From an uncultured Collinsella sp. (GTDB lineage Bacteria > Actinomycetota > Coriobacteriia > Coriobacteriales > Coriobacteriaceae): DNA of 64,000 bases. Where the stretch lies: NCBI GenBank assembly GCA_958451615.1, contig CAUDQR010000002.1:101233-165232 (forward strand). The letters run 5' to 3'. Under the pieces are notes generated by a model. That model was not told the origin of the DNA. It was given only the letters and a program-made list of their open reading frames with translations, and did not search any database. Within the stretch, counting starts at the first letter, position 1. Each line of letters begins with the position of its first letter. A program made the position numbers and the translations under genes. Positions 32,858-41,289 of this stretch are shown here, in pieces.

Positions 32858-34159
32858 CTAGCGGATATGCGCGGGTTTTTCGCCCCAGTAGAAGCGGCAG
32901 AAGGCTCTTTTGCGCTTTTGGGGTTTGCCTACGAGCTCCATGGTTGCGATGGCTATGTCTTCGGCTGCGTGGGGGCGGCGTAGTACTTCGCCGTTGATGA
33001 GTAGGGCTTTGAGTGATTCGGGATGGTCGTGCAAGTGACGTAGGGTAACGATGAGCTCTCGTGCGGTGGTGACATGCATGCTGGCGCCCATGCCGGTGAG
33101 CATGGTGGTGTTGGCCTTTTCCTGGCCATAGGACTTGCCCAGCAGGATCATCGGCAGATGTGCGCATAGGCACTCGGTGACCGTGAGTCCGCCCGATTTG
33201 AGAATTGCCAGGTCGCAGCCGTGCATGAGGGCCGCCATGTCGTCGACATAGTCCAGCACCGTGACATTTTCGAGCTTCATGGCATCGAAGAGTGTCTTGA
33301 GGCGGGCGGCGTATTCCTTATCCTTGCCCGGCAAAAAGACAAAGTGCATGTCTTCGAAGCTGCGTAGGAAGGGGAGGGTGCGGTCCATCTCCGCGCGAAA
33401 GCGAACGTATGGTTGAGGCAAGCTGGCACCGGCCATTACCAGCACGACGGTCTTGTCGGTGGGGAGGTTGAACTTAGCTAGCTCTTCTTCGCGATCATAA
33501 TCCGTGTCGAATCCGGCGCGAATAGGAATGCCGGTAATGCGAATCTTTGTCTCGAGCACCTTGCGCGGACGCAGCGTTTCGGCCATAAATTCGTTGGCAA
33601 CACAGAATAAATCGGTGTCCTTGTGGGGCCACCATCCCTCGACTTCGTAGTCGGTCGGTACGCAGATGACCGGATAATCGATACCCGTAATTACGCGGGC
33701 GCCCACGGCAACATTGGCTGCTGTGATGTGCGTTGCAACCAGCGCTATGGGCCTGCGGCTACGAATATATTCGTTGAAGGCGGGGAACATAATTCGCGAC
33801 CATGCCGTTCCGCCACCCCAGAGAAGATGTCCCGTAAGCGTATATCGCCAGGTCAGGTCGTAAATGGGGCGCGTGGCTCCCGTAAAAGAAGCCGCGGTCT
33901 TATTGCCGTCGAATTTAATACGTCCAAAATCAAGGATATCGAGCACTTCAATCTCAATATCCTCGGGGATGCCATTGGTGCCGCGGATGAGGTCGAATGC
34001 CTGCGCAATCGCATTTGCGGCGGCCTTGTGGCCCGAGCCAACGGAGGCGTGCACGATGGTCACGAGAGGTTTTTGCTGAGCCAGGAGCGTGGTTTGCTCC
34101 GATTGGGGAGTGCTGTGCGTGAGCAGGGGAGCGTCGTCACTCGTCTGCGCCTGGTCCAT
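32858..34159 (-). CDS. Processive diacylglycerol glycosyltransferase / MGDG synthase family protein
   Basis: A 433-residue GT28-type glycosyltransferase: N-terminal VTIVHASVGSGHKAAANAIAQAF and the MGDG synthase N-domain, C-terminal donor-binding region with VMAGASL, FLPGKDKE, VLDYVDDMAALMHGCDLAILKSGGLTVTE. Homologues (UgtP, MGD) transfer sugar from a nucleotide donor to diacylglycerol at the membrane face; MurG is a more distant relative. A glycolipid role, perhaps for lipoteichoic acid anchors, is inference. Start at 34159 is set by GGGGAG just upstream; a start 13 codons earlier lacks it. It is divergent from trxB. Confidence 0.85.
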   Translation of the reverse strand: MDQAQTSDDAPLLTHSTPQSEQTTLLAQQKPLVTIVHASVGSGHKAAANAIAQAFDLIRGTNGIPEDIEIEVLDILDFGRIKFDGNKTAASFTGATRPIYDLTWRYTLTGHLLWGGGTAWSRIMFPAFNEYIRSRRPIALVATHITAANVAVGARVITGIDYPVICVPTDYEVEGWWPHKDTDLFCVANEFMAETLRPRKVLETKIRITGIPIRAGFDTDYDREEELAKFNLPTDKTVVLVMAGASLPQPYVRFRAEMDRTLPFLRSFEDMHFVFLPGKDKEYAARLKTLFDAMKLENVTVLDYVDDMAALMHGCDLAILKSGGLTVTECLCAHLPMILLGKSYGQEKANTTMLTGMGASMHVTTARELIVTLRHLHDHPESLKALLINGEVLRRPHAAEDIAIATMELVGKPQKRKRAFCRFYWGEKPAHIR

Positions 34160-34277
34160 CGATAACTCCCCTTCAGCTTTGTAATACGGATTTATCATTG
34201 TAGTGCATGAGTGTCACGTTCACGTAAATTTGGGTATGAGCGCAAAGAACGACAACGTTTCGACGAAAGGACGCTTC

Positions 34278-35216
34278 ATGACTACCGATAAGCCGATCGA
34301 TGTTGCGATTATCGGTGGCGGCCCCGCGGGCTATGCTGCCGCCATTTATGCTGCGCGTGCTAACCTGACGACGACCGTGATTGAGCAGGGCATGTCGGGA
34401 GGGCAGATCGCCACAACCAATGAGGTCGAGAACTATCCGGGTATCTCGCTCCTGAGTGGCGCCGAACTCGGCGAGCGTTTTCAGCAGCATGCAGAGGGCC
34501 TGGGAGCACAGGTTGCATGGAGCATGGTTACGGGTGTCGATTACGATGCCGATGCAGCGTTGTTTACGGTGCATCACGATATGGGCGATACGCTGGCCCC
34601 GAGCGTTATCGCTTGCATGGGTGCCACGCCGCGTCCGGCAGGTTTCGCAGGCGAGGATACGTATCGCGGTCGTGGCGTTTCATATTGCGCAACATGTGAC
34701 GGCATGTTTTTCCGCGGCAAGCAGGTTTTTGTAATCGGTGGTGGCAATTCGGCATGCGAAGAGGCTCTGTTCCTGTCCGACATTGCCAACAGTGTGACCA
34801 TCGTGCTGCGCCGCGACCAGTTCCGTGCGCCCGATGGTGTTGTTCAGAAAGTACTCGCAAAGGACAATATTACAGTTAGGTACCAAACTAGTATTGTGGA
34901 GCTATCGGGCGAAGCCATGCCAACGACGATCACCTTTAAGGACAATGCATCCGGCGAGACTCATACCGAGTCATTTGAGCCCGGCTCGTTTGGCATCTTT
35001 GTTTTTACCGGAACGCAGCCCCATACCGAGCTTGTTGAGCATCTAGTCGATCTGGCGCCTGATGGCGGCATTCTGACTGATGAATCCATGGCGACCCGCA
35101 CGCCAGGTCTATTTGCCGCTGGCGATATCCGTTCCAAACGTTTACGCCAGGTTGTGACCGCTGTTTCGGACGGAGCCATAGCGGCAACGAGCGCATACGC
35201 GTTTCTCCGTGGATAA
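34278..35216 (+). CDS. trxB: Thioredoxin reductase
   Basis: A 312-residue flavoprotein: FAD-binding GGGPAGYAAAIYAARA, redox-active C137-A-T-C140-D, NADPH-binding GGGNSACEEALFL, and the C-terminal FAD motif GLFAAGDIR. It reduces thioredoxin with NADPH. GAAAGGA (34265-34271) selects ATG 34278. No thioredoxin gene is adjacent. A terminator hairpin follows at 35257. Confidence 0.95.
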   Translation: MTTDKPIDVAIIGGGPAGYAAAIYAARANLTTTVIEQGMSGGQIATTNEVENYPGISLLSGAELGERFQQHAEGLGAQVAWSMVTGVDYDADAALFTVHHDMGDTLAPSVIACMGATPRPAGFAGEDTYRGRGVSYCATCDGMFFRGKQVFVIGGGNSACEEALFLSDIANSVTIVLRRDQFRAPDGVVQKVLAKDNITVRYQTSIVELSGEAMPTTITFKDNASGETHTESFEPGSFGIFVFTGTQPHTELVEHLVDLAPDGGILTDESMATRTPGLFAAGDIRSKRLRQVVTAVSDGAIAATSAYAFLRG

Positions 35217-35256
35217 GTACGATAATATATCTTATGTAAGGTTGCTATCTTTACAC

Positions 35257-35299
35257 AAAGTGGTTGGACGGTGCATCAATGTGCTGTCCAACCACTTTT
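35257..35299. terminator. Terminator after trxB
   Basis: AAAGTGGTTGGAC (35257-35269) pairs perfectly with GTCCAACCACTTT (35286-35298) and is followed by TTA. The gap 35300-35370 is AT-rich and probably carries the promoter of the next gene. Confidence 0.8.
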
Positions 35300-35370
35300 A
35301 CTTGGCGACTATGTGGTATGCAAAACTAGATAACCTAGAATACAATATAGAAAACGAACGGAGGCCTCTT

Positions 35371-35982
35371 ATGAACCACGCTAAACATGTTATCCCGATG
35401 TCCGATACGTCGGTCAGCATTAAGCCTGAGGATATTCAGCCGACGGTTCTGCCGGATGCATTTATTCAGTCCGATATGGTGGGTAAACTCAACGCGTTGA
35501 GCCTGCCACGCTATGACCAGCTGCCCAACGTAACGCTCTATCGCGATCAGGTCATTGAGTATGTTGCACTGTGGATGGAGCCGCTGTCCATTTGCGTAGA
35601 GCAGCCCGTTATAACGCCGTCGATGATCAATAACTATGTGAAGGTCGGCCTCGTTCCTGCTCCCGTTAAAAAGCAGTATGGCCGTGAGCAGATTGCGCGT
35701 CTCATCGCCATTTGTATCTTTAAGCAGGTGCTGCCCATCGCAGCGGTTCAGGCGCTCTTTAATATTCAGCGCTTGAGCTACGACGCTCCGACGGCTTTCG
35801 ATTATGTTGTCGATCAGCTCGAGGCATCGATTCGTGCGGCGTTTTCTGTTGAGCAGACTCCCGTGCCCGATACCGCACATCAGGTTACGCGCGAATCGCT
35901 GCTCGTGCGCAGTGCGGTATCGTCCTTCGTTTCGAAGGCGTATCTGATGAGCTATCTCAAGTTCAATGGGTTTAATAGCTAA
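35371..35982 (+). CDS. DUF1836 domain-containing protein
   Basis: A 203-residue protein. The middle part (PSMINNYVKVGLVPAPVKKQYGREQIARLIAICIFKQVLPI) has the MerR-like helix-turn-helix pattern of DUF1836 proteins, which are putative transcription regulators without known targets. The flanking regions are helical and unremarkable. GGAGG (35360-35364) supports ATG 35371. It is a single-gene unit between two hairpins. No regulatory target can be inferred from the context. Confidence 0.75.
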   Translation: MNHAKHVIPMSDTSVSIKPEDIQPTVLPDAFIQSDMVGKLNALSLPRYDQLPNVTLYRDQVIEYVALWMEPLSICVEQPVITPSMINNYVKVGLVPAPVKKQYGREQIARLIAICIFKQVLPIAAVQALFNIQRLSYDAPTAFDYVVDQLEASIRAAFSVEQTPVPDTAHQVTRESLLVRSAVSSFVSKAYLMSYLKFNGFNS

Positions 35983-35994
35983 CCGAGGTATAAG

Positions 35995-36035
35995 ACGGGC
36001 GGGATAAAGAGCCAATGGCTCCTTATCCCGCCCGT
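35995..36035. terminator. Bidirectional terminator between DUF1836 gene and degV
   Basis: ACGGGCGGGATAA (35995-36007) pairs with TTATCCCGCCCGT (36023-36035), with GAGCC/GGCTC nested inside. It lies between two converging genes and can serve both. Confidence 0.75.
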
Positions 36036-36054
36036 ACGTTTGTCTAGTTGGATA

Positions 36055-36921
36055 TTATCGGCCCGACGCCACGCCCATACCGTAGCCGATAATGAGGCCG
36101 TGCATCTCGGCATAGTATGAATCTAGCCCGTTACAGGGCATGATAATCGTCTTGGAGCCGGGCCAATGCTCCGCAATGCGGCTGGCAAGCGCCTGAGCGC
36201 CCGCCTCATTCTCGACATGGTCGATAACGACCTCGCCGCCGGTAAAGCCTTCGGCCTCCATGGTGTCGACAATCTTGGTGAGCATCTTCTTTTCGCCGCG
36301 GGTGTGCCCAACGAGTTCAATTTTGCCCGCTTCGCTCGCCGTGCCCAAAATGCGGATATTGAGCTTGTTAGCAATAACGCCGGCCGCCTTAGGGATACGT
36401 CCGGCCTTCGCAAGGTTTTCGTAGTTGCACAAACTAAAGAGGATCTTGCTGTTCTGCTCCAAGCTATCGAAGTAAGCGCAGGCGTCCTCAAAGGAGGTAT
36501 CCGGGTTGCTCGTAAGATAGCGGTCGAACTGCAAGAAGATCAGATCCATTTTGCCACCTGCGGCTCGCGAGTTAACCAAATGAATCTGACGGTTGGGCTC
36601 TTCGGCAAGCACCATGTCACGCGCGGTGGCCGCGGCATTGTAGCTTCCCGAGACGCCCTCGGAGATGGGCATGCAAATCGTCTTGTCAGCGAGCTTAAAG
36701 AGCTCAGCCCACTCCCCTACGCTTGGGCAGGCGCTCGATGATGCGCCGGCTTCCGATTGAATGGCAACATTAAGCTCGTGAACATCGAGCGAGAGGTCGT
36801 CAACGAATTCACGCTCCCCCACTCGGATCTTAAGGGGTGCAAATGCAAAGGTGGTATGAGGTGCGGTTGGTTGCCAATCGCGAAGATTGCAGCTCGAATC
36901 GGAGATAAGTGCCCAGCTCAT
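36055..36921 (-). CDS. DegV family fatty-acid-binding protein
   Basis: A 288-residue DegV protein: N-terminal ALISDSSCNL, then SxPSxxEW-like ACPSVGEW, ISEGVSGSYNAA and the C-terminal lipid-binding domain. DegV/FakB proteins bind fatty acids and present them to the FakA kinase for phosphorylation and phospholipid synthesis. No fakA gene is in the window, so pathway use is inferred. GAAAGGA precedes the start. A TATAAT (36956-36951, - strand) with a large inverted repeat just upstream marks its promoter. Confidence 0.88.
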   Translation of the reverse strand: MSWALISDSSCNLRDWQPTAPHTTFAFAPLKIRVGEREFVDDLSLDVHELNVAIQSEAGASSSACPSVGEWAELFKLADKTICMPISEGVSGSYNAAATARDMVLAEEPNRQIHLVNSRAAGGKMDLIFLQFDRYLTSNPDTSFEDACAYFDSLEQNSKILFSLCNYENLAKAGRIPKAAGVIANKLNIRILGTASEAGKIELVGHTRGEKKMLTKIVDTMEAEGFTGGEVVIDHVENEAGAQALASRIAEHWPGSKTIIMPCNGLDSYYAEMHGLIIGYGMGVASGR

Positions 36922-36950
36922 TGAGGGTCCTTTCTAATTGTTCCCCAACA

Positions 36951-37012
36951 ATTATAGCCATCTTTTTGATTGATTGGATGGCTATCTAGTTTTGAATACT
37001 AGATAGCCATCC
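36951..37012 (-). promoter_or_regulatory. degV promoter with overlapping inverted repeats
   Basis: On the - strand, TATAAT (36956-36951) is the -10. The -35 region is occupied by a perfect 15-bp inverted repeat, GGATGGCTATCTAGT (36976-36990) with its complement at 36998-37012. ATAGCCATC occurs again at 36954-36962, so the middle arm can pair with either side. This may be an operator or a switchable structure. Confidence 0.5.
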
Positions 37013-37034
37013 TGATTTTATGGCAAACGGTAGG

Positions 37035-37076
37035 GAAAAAAGAATGGGCCTCGTGACTCAAGATCGCGAGGCCCAT
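37035..37076 (-). terminator. Rho-independent terminator of the NlpC/P60 gene
   Basis: On the - strand, ATGGGCCTCG (37076-37067) pairs with CGAGGCCCAT (37053-37044), followed by TCTTTTTT. It closes the operon that runs from 40893 to 37099. Confidence 0.85.
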
Positions 37077-37098
37077 GTTCGTTCGCTGTAGTAATAAA

Positions 37099-38202
37099 TT
37101 AGTAGCGTACGAAGATGTAGTTGTTGTTCATACCGGCTGCGACGGAGCTGATGATGACGCCCGTTTTGTAGTCGGAAGCATGGATCATCTGACCATTACC
37201 GATATAGATGCCGGTATGGTAGGAGTTAACCACAACATCGCCGGGTTGCGGATCGGACACACGGGTCCAACCCATGAAGGTGCCGGTGGTGCCCAGGCGG
37301 CAGTAGCGGCCCGTGAGGCAATAGCTTACAAAACCGGAGCAGTCAAAGCTGTTCGGTCCAATGCCGCCCCAAGAATAAGCACAACCGAGCTTGCTGTAAG
37401 CGCGCGAAACAACGGAGCCGCCGTCAACGGACTGGCTCGGCGCCGAAGGGGCCGGAGCCGGAGCGGGAGCGGGAGCGGGCTGCGGCGTAGGAGCAGGAGC
37501 GGGCGTGGGTGCAGGCGTGTCGCCGCCACCATTGTTGGTGTTCTCGGTCGTACCGGAGGTGTCGTTGCTCACCGTGGCCTTTTCGGCAGTGCTGGCGTTG
37601 ATACCCGCCTGCAGCGCGGCGTTGGCCTCGGCCTCGGCAGCAAGCTCGGCCTGCAACTGTGAATCCAGGGAGCTCACGACACTCTGGGCCTCAGCCTGCT
37701 GGGCATTGAGCTCGTCGACCTTCTTCTGCGTCGCAGCGACGTTCTTCTCCTGCTCGGTCTGCTTATCGGTGAGCTGCTGCTTAAGCTCCTTGACCTCTTG
37801 AATGGTCTGAGCCTGCTTATCGGAAACTTTGCCGTAGTAGAACAGACGGTTGAGCATATCGCTCAGATCATCGACACCCGTCAAAACCTGAAGCAGGCTC
37901 AGACCGCCGGTTTTGTACTCGCCGGCGACATAGGTCGAGAGCTTGGCCTGACCATCGGCGATCTCCTGCTGCTTTTGCGTGATCTCGCCGGCAGTCTGAT
38001 CGAGCGCCTGCGTCTGCGTGGCAAGCTCATCGTAAATCTGCTGGGTTTGGGTGCCGATCTGCTCGAGTTTCGTACGAGCAGCGGCAAGGTCGGATGCGGT
38101 ATCGGCGTAGGCAGGAGCCGCGAGGCCCAAGCCCAAAACACAAGCGAGGGTTGCCGTAGCAGCGCAGCGTGCCATGTTTTTGTGCGTGTTTGCTGTGCGC
38201 AT
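37099..38202 (-). CDS. Secreted coiled-coil NlpC/P60 peptidoglycan hydrolase
   Basis: A 367-residue exported protein: signal peptide ending about AYA-D (33-34), a long coiled coil (about 35-205), a Pro/Ala-rich linker (PAPTPAPAPTPQ..), and a C-terminal NlpC/P60 domain with catalytic Cys in FDCSGFVSY and His in YHTGIYIGNGQMIHA. This layout is that of RipA/PcsB/CwlO-type hydrolases, whose coiled coil is often controlled by FtsEX; ftsEX is not in the window. AAAGGAAG precedes the start. It is the last gene of a - strand operon behind apt. Confidence 0.9.
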   Translation of the reverse strand: MRTANTHKNMARCAATATLACVLGLGLAAPAYADTASDLAAARTKLEQIGTQTQQIYDELATQTQALDQTAGEITQKQQEIADGQAKLSTYVAGEYKTGGLSLLQVLTGVDDLSDMLNRLFYYGKVSDKQAQTIQEVKELKQQLTDKQTEQEKNVAATQKKVDELNAQQAEAQSVVSSLDSQLQAELAAEAEANAALQAGINASTAEKATVSNDTSGTTENTNNGGGDTPAPTPAPAPTPQPAPAPAPAPAPSAPSQSVDGGSVVSRAYSKLGCAYSWGGIGPNSFDCSGFVSYCLTGRYCRLGTTGTFMGWTRVSDPQPGDVVVNSYHTGIYIGNGQMIHASDYKTGVIISSVAAGMNNNYIFVRY

Positions 38203-38234
38203 GTAGCTTCCTTTCCAGTAACTAAGGGTAACGG

Positions 38235-38765
38235 CTAGCCTACCGTCACCAGGCTAAAGAGCTCCACATCGTCATCAGACGGCGTGAGCTTCTCGCGCGG
38301 GTTGAGAAACGCAAGCTCAAGTATACAACCGTAACCGATAAGCTTTGCGCCCATATCTCGCACCAGTTTACCTGTTGCCTCGACGGTTCCGCCCGTCGCG
38401 ACCAAGTCGTCCAGAATCAACACGGTATCTTTAGAGCTGATAGCGTCGGCATGGATCTCAATTGAATCGGTGCCGTACTCGAGCTCGTAGCTCTGGCTTA
38501 CGGTCTCGCGCGGCAGCTTGCCCGGTTTACGTGCGGGAACAAAGCCGGCGCCAAGGGCTACAGCCACCGGTACGCCAACCATAAAGCCGCGAGCCTCGGG
38601 ACCCACGACCTTGGTGATCCCCATGCCGGCAAAGTGCTCGGCGAGGGCATCGGTCATGGCTTTGAGCGCCTCGGGATTGCCAAAGAGCGGCGTGATGTCT
38701 TTAAAGACGACTCCGGGCTCGGGATAGTCGGGGATGTCGACGATTTGAGATTCGAAGTCGTACAT
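38235..38765 (-). CDS. apt: Adenine phosphoribosyltransferase
   Basis: A 176-residue enzyme with IPDYPEPGVVFKDITPL, GPEARGF and the PRPP-binding motif VLILDDLVATGGT. It converts adenine and PRPP to AMP. The start at 38765 is chosen from GAAAGG spacing; two codons and an ATG further upstream are less well placed. It is 40 bases after the MerR gene and 32 before the hydrolase gene. Confidence 0.95.
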   Translation of the reverse strand: MYDFESQIVDIPDYPEPGVVFKDITPLFGNPEALKAMTDALAEHFAGMGITKVVGPEARGFMVGVPVAVALGAGFVPARKPGKLPRETVSQSYELEYGTDSIEIHADAISSKDTVLILDDLVATGGTVEATGKLVRDMGAKLIGYGCILELAFLNPREKLTPSDDDVELFSLVTVG

Positions 38766-38805
38766 TGCATGACCTTTCAATGGGTTGCCGGATAAGCGGC
38801 AGCGG

Positions 38806-39684
38806 TTATTTGCCCGCCGTGGCGGTGCCGGAGTGCGAAGGGGCGACGACCTTGAGCGGCTTTACGAGAGAATCCCCGTGCGAAGCCGGCGTGGCTATCT
38901 CTTCGTTTTTGGCTTTGGTGGACTCGGAGCGAGTGATTTCCTCATCGAGTGCATCGATGTCGGCGTCCTCGACCACGGCGTTGAGCGACTCAAAAACGCG
39001 GTTCTTGAGCAGCGCAGTGTGCACACCCTCGGTCAGGTCGTGAAGCTTCTTAAACGCACGCTCGAGCTTGGCGTCGCGCTCGTCATCGGAGGTATCCATG
39101 CCGAGCATGCTCACGAGCACCTGCTCAAACATCGAGGACTCGCGGTTGGCGGAAGACACGTACTGACGCAGGTTGCGGGGCTCGATATGGAAGCGTGACA
39201 GCTCGGAGCAGTAGCGGATGATTGGAAAATCGCGACCATCGACGAGCTCACGATTCTGCGGACTCTTGATGATGCGAATGAGGTCGTTCTCGGCGAGCGA
39301 GCGGATAAACGAAATCTCGACGCCCAGCATATCGGGAATGGTCTCGATGGGATGCAGCTTTTGCTTAGTCTCCTTGGGCTCCGTCTTGAGCGGAACATCG
39401 GACAGCAAGCCCACCTCGTAGGCGAGCGTTGACAGGTCCGTGGCGTTTTCCAAGCGCTGCTTAATCACGTTGAGCGGCATATAGCGAGTCTTCTGCAAGT
39501 GCAGGATGACCTCCAGACGATCAACGTCCTCCTTGGAGTACTGACGGTATCCCTTAGGCGTACGATGAGGGGTAATGAGCCCCTCATCCTCTAGAAATCT
39601 AATTTTTGAGTTCGAAAGATCGGGGTATGCGCCTCGAAGTAGGTTGACGACTTGGCCGATACTCAAATAGTTGCGTTCGGCCAT
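38806..39684 (-). CDS. MerR-family regulator, FtsR-like
   Basis: A 292-residue protein with an N-terminal MerR HTH (LSIGQVVNLLRGAYPDLSNSKIRFLEDEGLI, GYRQYSKEDVDRL) and a long C-terminal part. The LSIG.V...L...FPD-[LIV]-[ST]-.SKIRFLE pattern is that of FtsR/Rv1828-type regulators, which in Corynebacterium control ftsZ. It lies three bases after a GarA-like FHA gene, as Rv1828 follows garA in Mycobacterium. The target genes here are not known, and a link to division is inference. Confidence 0.82.
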   Translation of the reverse strand: MAERNYLSIGQVVNLLRGAYPDLSNSKIRFLEDEGLITPHRTPKGYRQYSKEDVDRLEVILHLQKTRYMPLNVIKQRLENATDLSTLAYEVGLLSDVPLKTEPKETKQKLHPIETIPDMLGVEISFIRSLAENDLIRIIKSPQNRELVDGRDFPIIRYCSELSRFHIEPRNLRQYVSSANRESSMFEQVLVSMLGMDTSDDERDAKLERAFKKLHDLTEGVHTALLKNRVFESLNAVVEDADIDALDEEITRSESTKAKNEEIATPASHGDSLVKPLKVVAPSHSGTATAGK

Positions 39685-39687
39685 GCC

Positions 39688-40122
39688 CTACTCACCGGTT
39701 TCGATGCGCTCCGGCGTGCTCTCGTGGTAGATGAGCGTAAACGTACCGATCTGGACGGATGAACCATCGTGCAGCGGGGCCGCATTGACGATGGCACCGT
39801 CGACCCAGGTGCCATTGAGCGAGCCCAAGTCCTCGATGCGAGCCTGGAGCCCCTCACGAATAATGCGCGCGTGGCTGCGCGAAACGGTCATGTCATTGAG
39901 GAAGATGCCGTTCGCAGGATCGCGGCCGATGGTGGTCACGTCGTCCTCGAGCTCAAAGGCGGCACCAGTCTGCGGACCCTTGACGATGGACAGAACGGGG
40001 GCGGTGATGCGCACGTTGGCCATGAGGTCGGGAACGGTGACGTCGCTTGAAGGCACGCGGAATACGCAGGTAGCGTCAGCAGTCTTATCATTCTGAGGCA
40101 TATTGTTAACCATGTTGTCCAT
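39688..40122 (-). CDS. FHA domain protein, GarA/OdhI-like
   Basis: A 144-residue protein: a short N-terminal tail with DATCVFR, similar to the ETTSVFR phospho-switch motif of GarA/OdhI, then an FHA domain (IGRDPANGIFLNDMTVSRSHARI, LGSLNGTWVDG). In actinobacteria PknG/PknB phosphorylate the tail Thr, and the FHA domain then binds it internally and releases 2-oxoglutarate-metabolising enzymes. Only one Thr (T18) remains of the usual TT pair. Whether the same targets exist here is unknown. AGGGG six bases upstream supports the start. Confidence 0.82.
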   Translation of the reverse strand: MDNMVNNMPQNDKTADATCVFRVPSSDVTVPDLMANVRITAPVLSIVKGPQTGAAFELEDDVTTIGRDPANGIFLNDMTVSRSHARIIREGLQARIEDLGSLNGTWVDGAIVNAAPLHDGSSVQIGTFTLIYHESTPERIETGE

Positions 40123-40188
40123 GACAACCCCTAACTTATCGCGGACGTGCCGCAAATAATGAACCGTACGTAATCATACCCCAACGAA

Positions 40189-40893
40189 TCAGTCTTCGAT
40201 TTCGGGGTTCAGAAAGTCGATGTCCTCGTCCTCGGGATGCGCGAGAGCCTGTTTAATGGCCGCTCCGCCCTTAATGGAGTAGATGACAGCGGTGAGCATG
40301 GAGAAGATCACACCGCCATACACAAAGAAGATGCCGAGGGGCACCGAGCTTCCGTTAAGACCCGGGAAGGCCGTGAGGGATGAAGGTAAAAGGTGCAGGC
40401 CGTCAACAACGGGGAACCCGAGCAGCATGAGCGAGAAGCCGGTCATGAGCAGTGCAGTGGCAATCTTTCCGGGGAAGACGACATCGATGGGGCGACGGTG
40501 ATAATGGCGTACGATAAGCGTGCCGATGCCCAGATAGATGTCGCGGCCAATAATGAGCACGCAGACCCAGATGGGCAGCTCTCCGCGGACTACCAGTCCC
40601 AAGACGCCGGTGAACAGCAGCGCGCGATCGCAGATGGGATCCATGACCTTGCCGAGCCACGAGACCGTCTTAGTCATGCGGGCGATCTGACCGTCCATCC
40701 AGTCGGTGGAGGCGGCAACGGCGTAGATAACGATGGCGATGACGCGGTTGTTATCCGTCACAAACAGGTACAGAAATACCAGGGTGAGGATCAGGCGCGT
40801 AAAGGTGATGAAATTGGAGATCGTAAAGATCTTATTCGACGGGTAATCGGAAGTGCCGATAAGCTCCTTTTTGATCTTCTTTTTGATGCCCAC
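40189..40893 (-). CDS. CDP-alcohol phosphatidyltransferase family protein
   Basis: A 234-residue membrane protein with the family catalytic motif in MDGQIARMTKTVSWLGKVMD (DGx2ARx8Gx3Dx3D). It is a second member beside PgsA (19279-19917). The head group is not predictable from sequence alone; phosphatidylglycerophosphate, cardiolipin or phosphatidylinositol phosphate are options. A pgsA-like gene upstream of garA also occurs in Mycobacterium. GTG 40893 has GGGGGAG upstream; longer starts give a leader without membrane or family character. First gene of a five-gene - strand operon. Confidence 0.83.
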   Translation of the reverse strand: MGIKKKIKKELIGTSDYPSNKIFTISNFITFTRLILTLVFLYLFVTDNNRVIAIVIYAVAASTDWMDGQIARMTKTVSWLGKVMDPICDRALLFTGVLGLVVRGELPIWVCVLIIGRDIYLGIGTLIVRHYHRRPIDVVFPGKIATALLMTGFSLMLLGFPVVDGLHLLPSSLTAFPGLNGSSVPLGIFFVYGGVIFSMLTAVIYSIKGGAAIKQALAHPEDEDIDFLNPEIED

Positions 40894-41207
40894 AGGACTC
40901 CCCCGCTGGTTAACGACAAAACTTTCGCTACTATACCCGTTCCGGCGATGTCTATCCAGCGTAAGCATAGAGAGTCCAGACATATGGAGGATGCTACTGG
41001 GTTGTGCGGGATTCTGCATTTGTGTACATCAGCCTCCAAATATGACATTTTTCGGCATCTTTGATGGCTGACGTACACGTTTTGATTCGGTGATTACATC
41101 GATCGGGAAAGTTGTTGCTTTAAGCAAATTAATCATGATGTGCGGGTCGAGAAGGGTTGGCGCCAAAAGAACCCAACGGCCGTTACGGCTTCGTTAGAAA
41201 CGCGCCC

Positions 41208-41268
41208 CACCATGGATGGTGAACCCGAAAGGTGAGGCGCGCGGGCACGGCGACTCGGCCCGCGCGCC
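41208..41268 (+). promoter_or_regulatory. Inverted repeats in the leader of the ABC/two-component operon
   Basis: CACCAT-GG-ATGGTG (41208-41221) is an operator-sized repeat. GGCGCGCGGGC (41236-41246) and GCCCGCGCGCC (41258-41268) form an 11-bp all-GC hairpin ending just before the GAAAGGA ribosome-binding site of the ATPase gene. Two more small palindromes (TTGGCGCCAA 41158-41167 region and AACGGCCGTT 41175-41184 region) lie upstream. I see no clear promoter; the 41020-41200 stretch is AT-rich and has no gene. Confidence 0.5.
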
Positions 41269-41289
41269 CGGAAGAGAAAGGACGAACCC

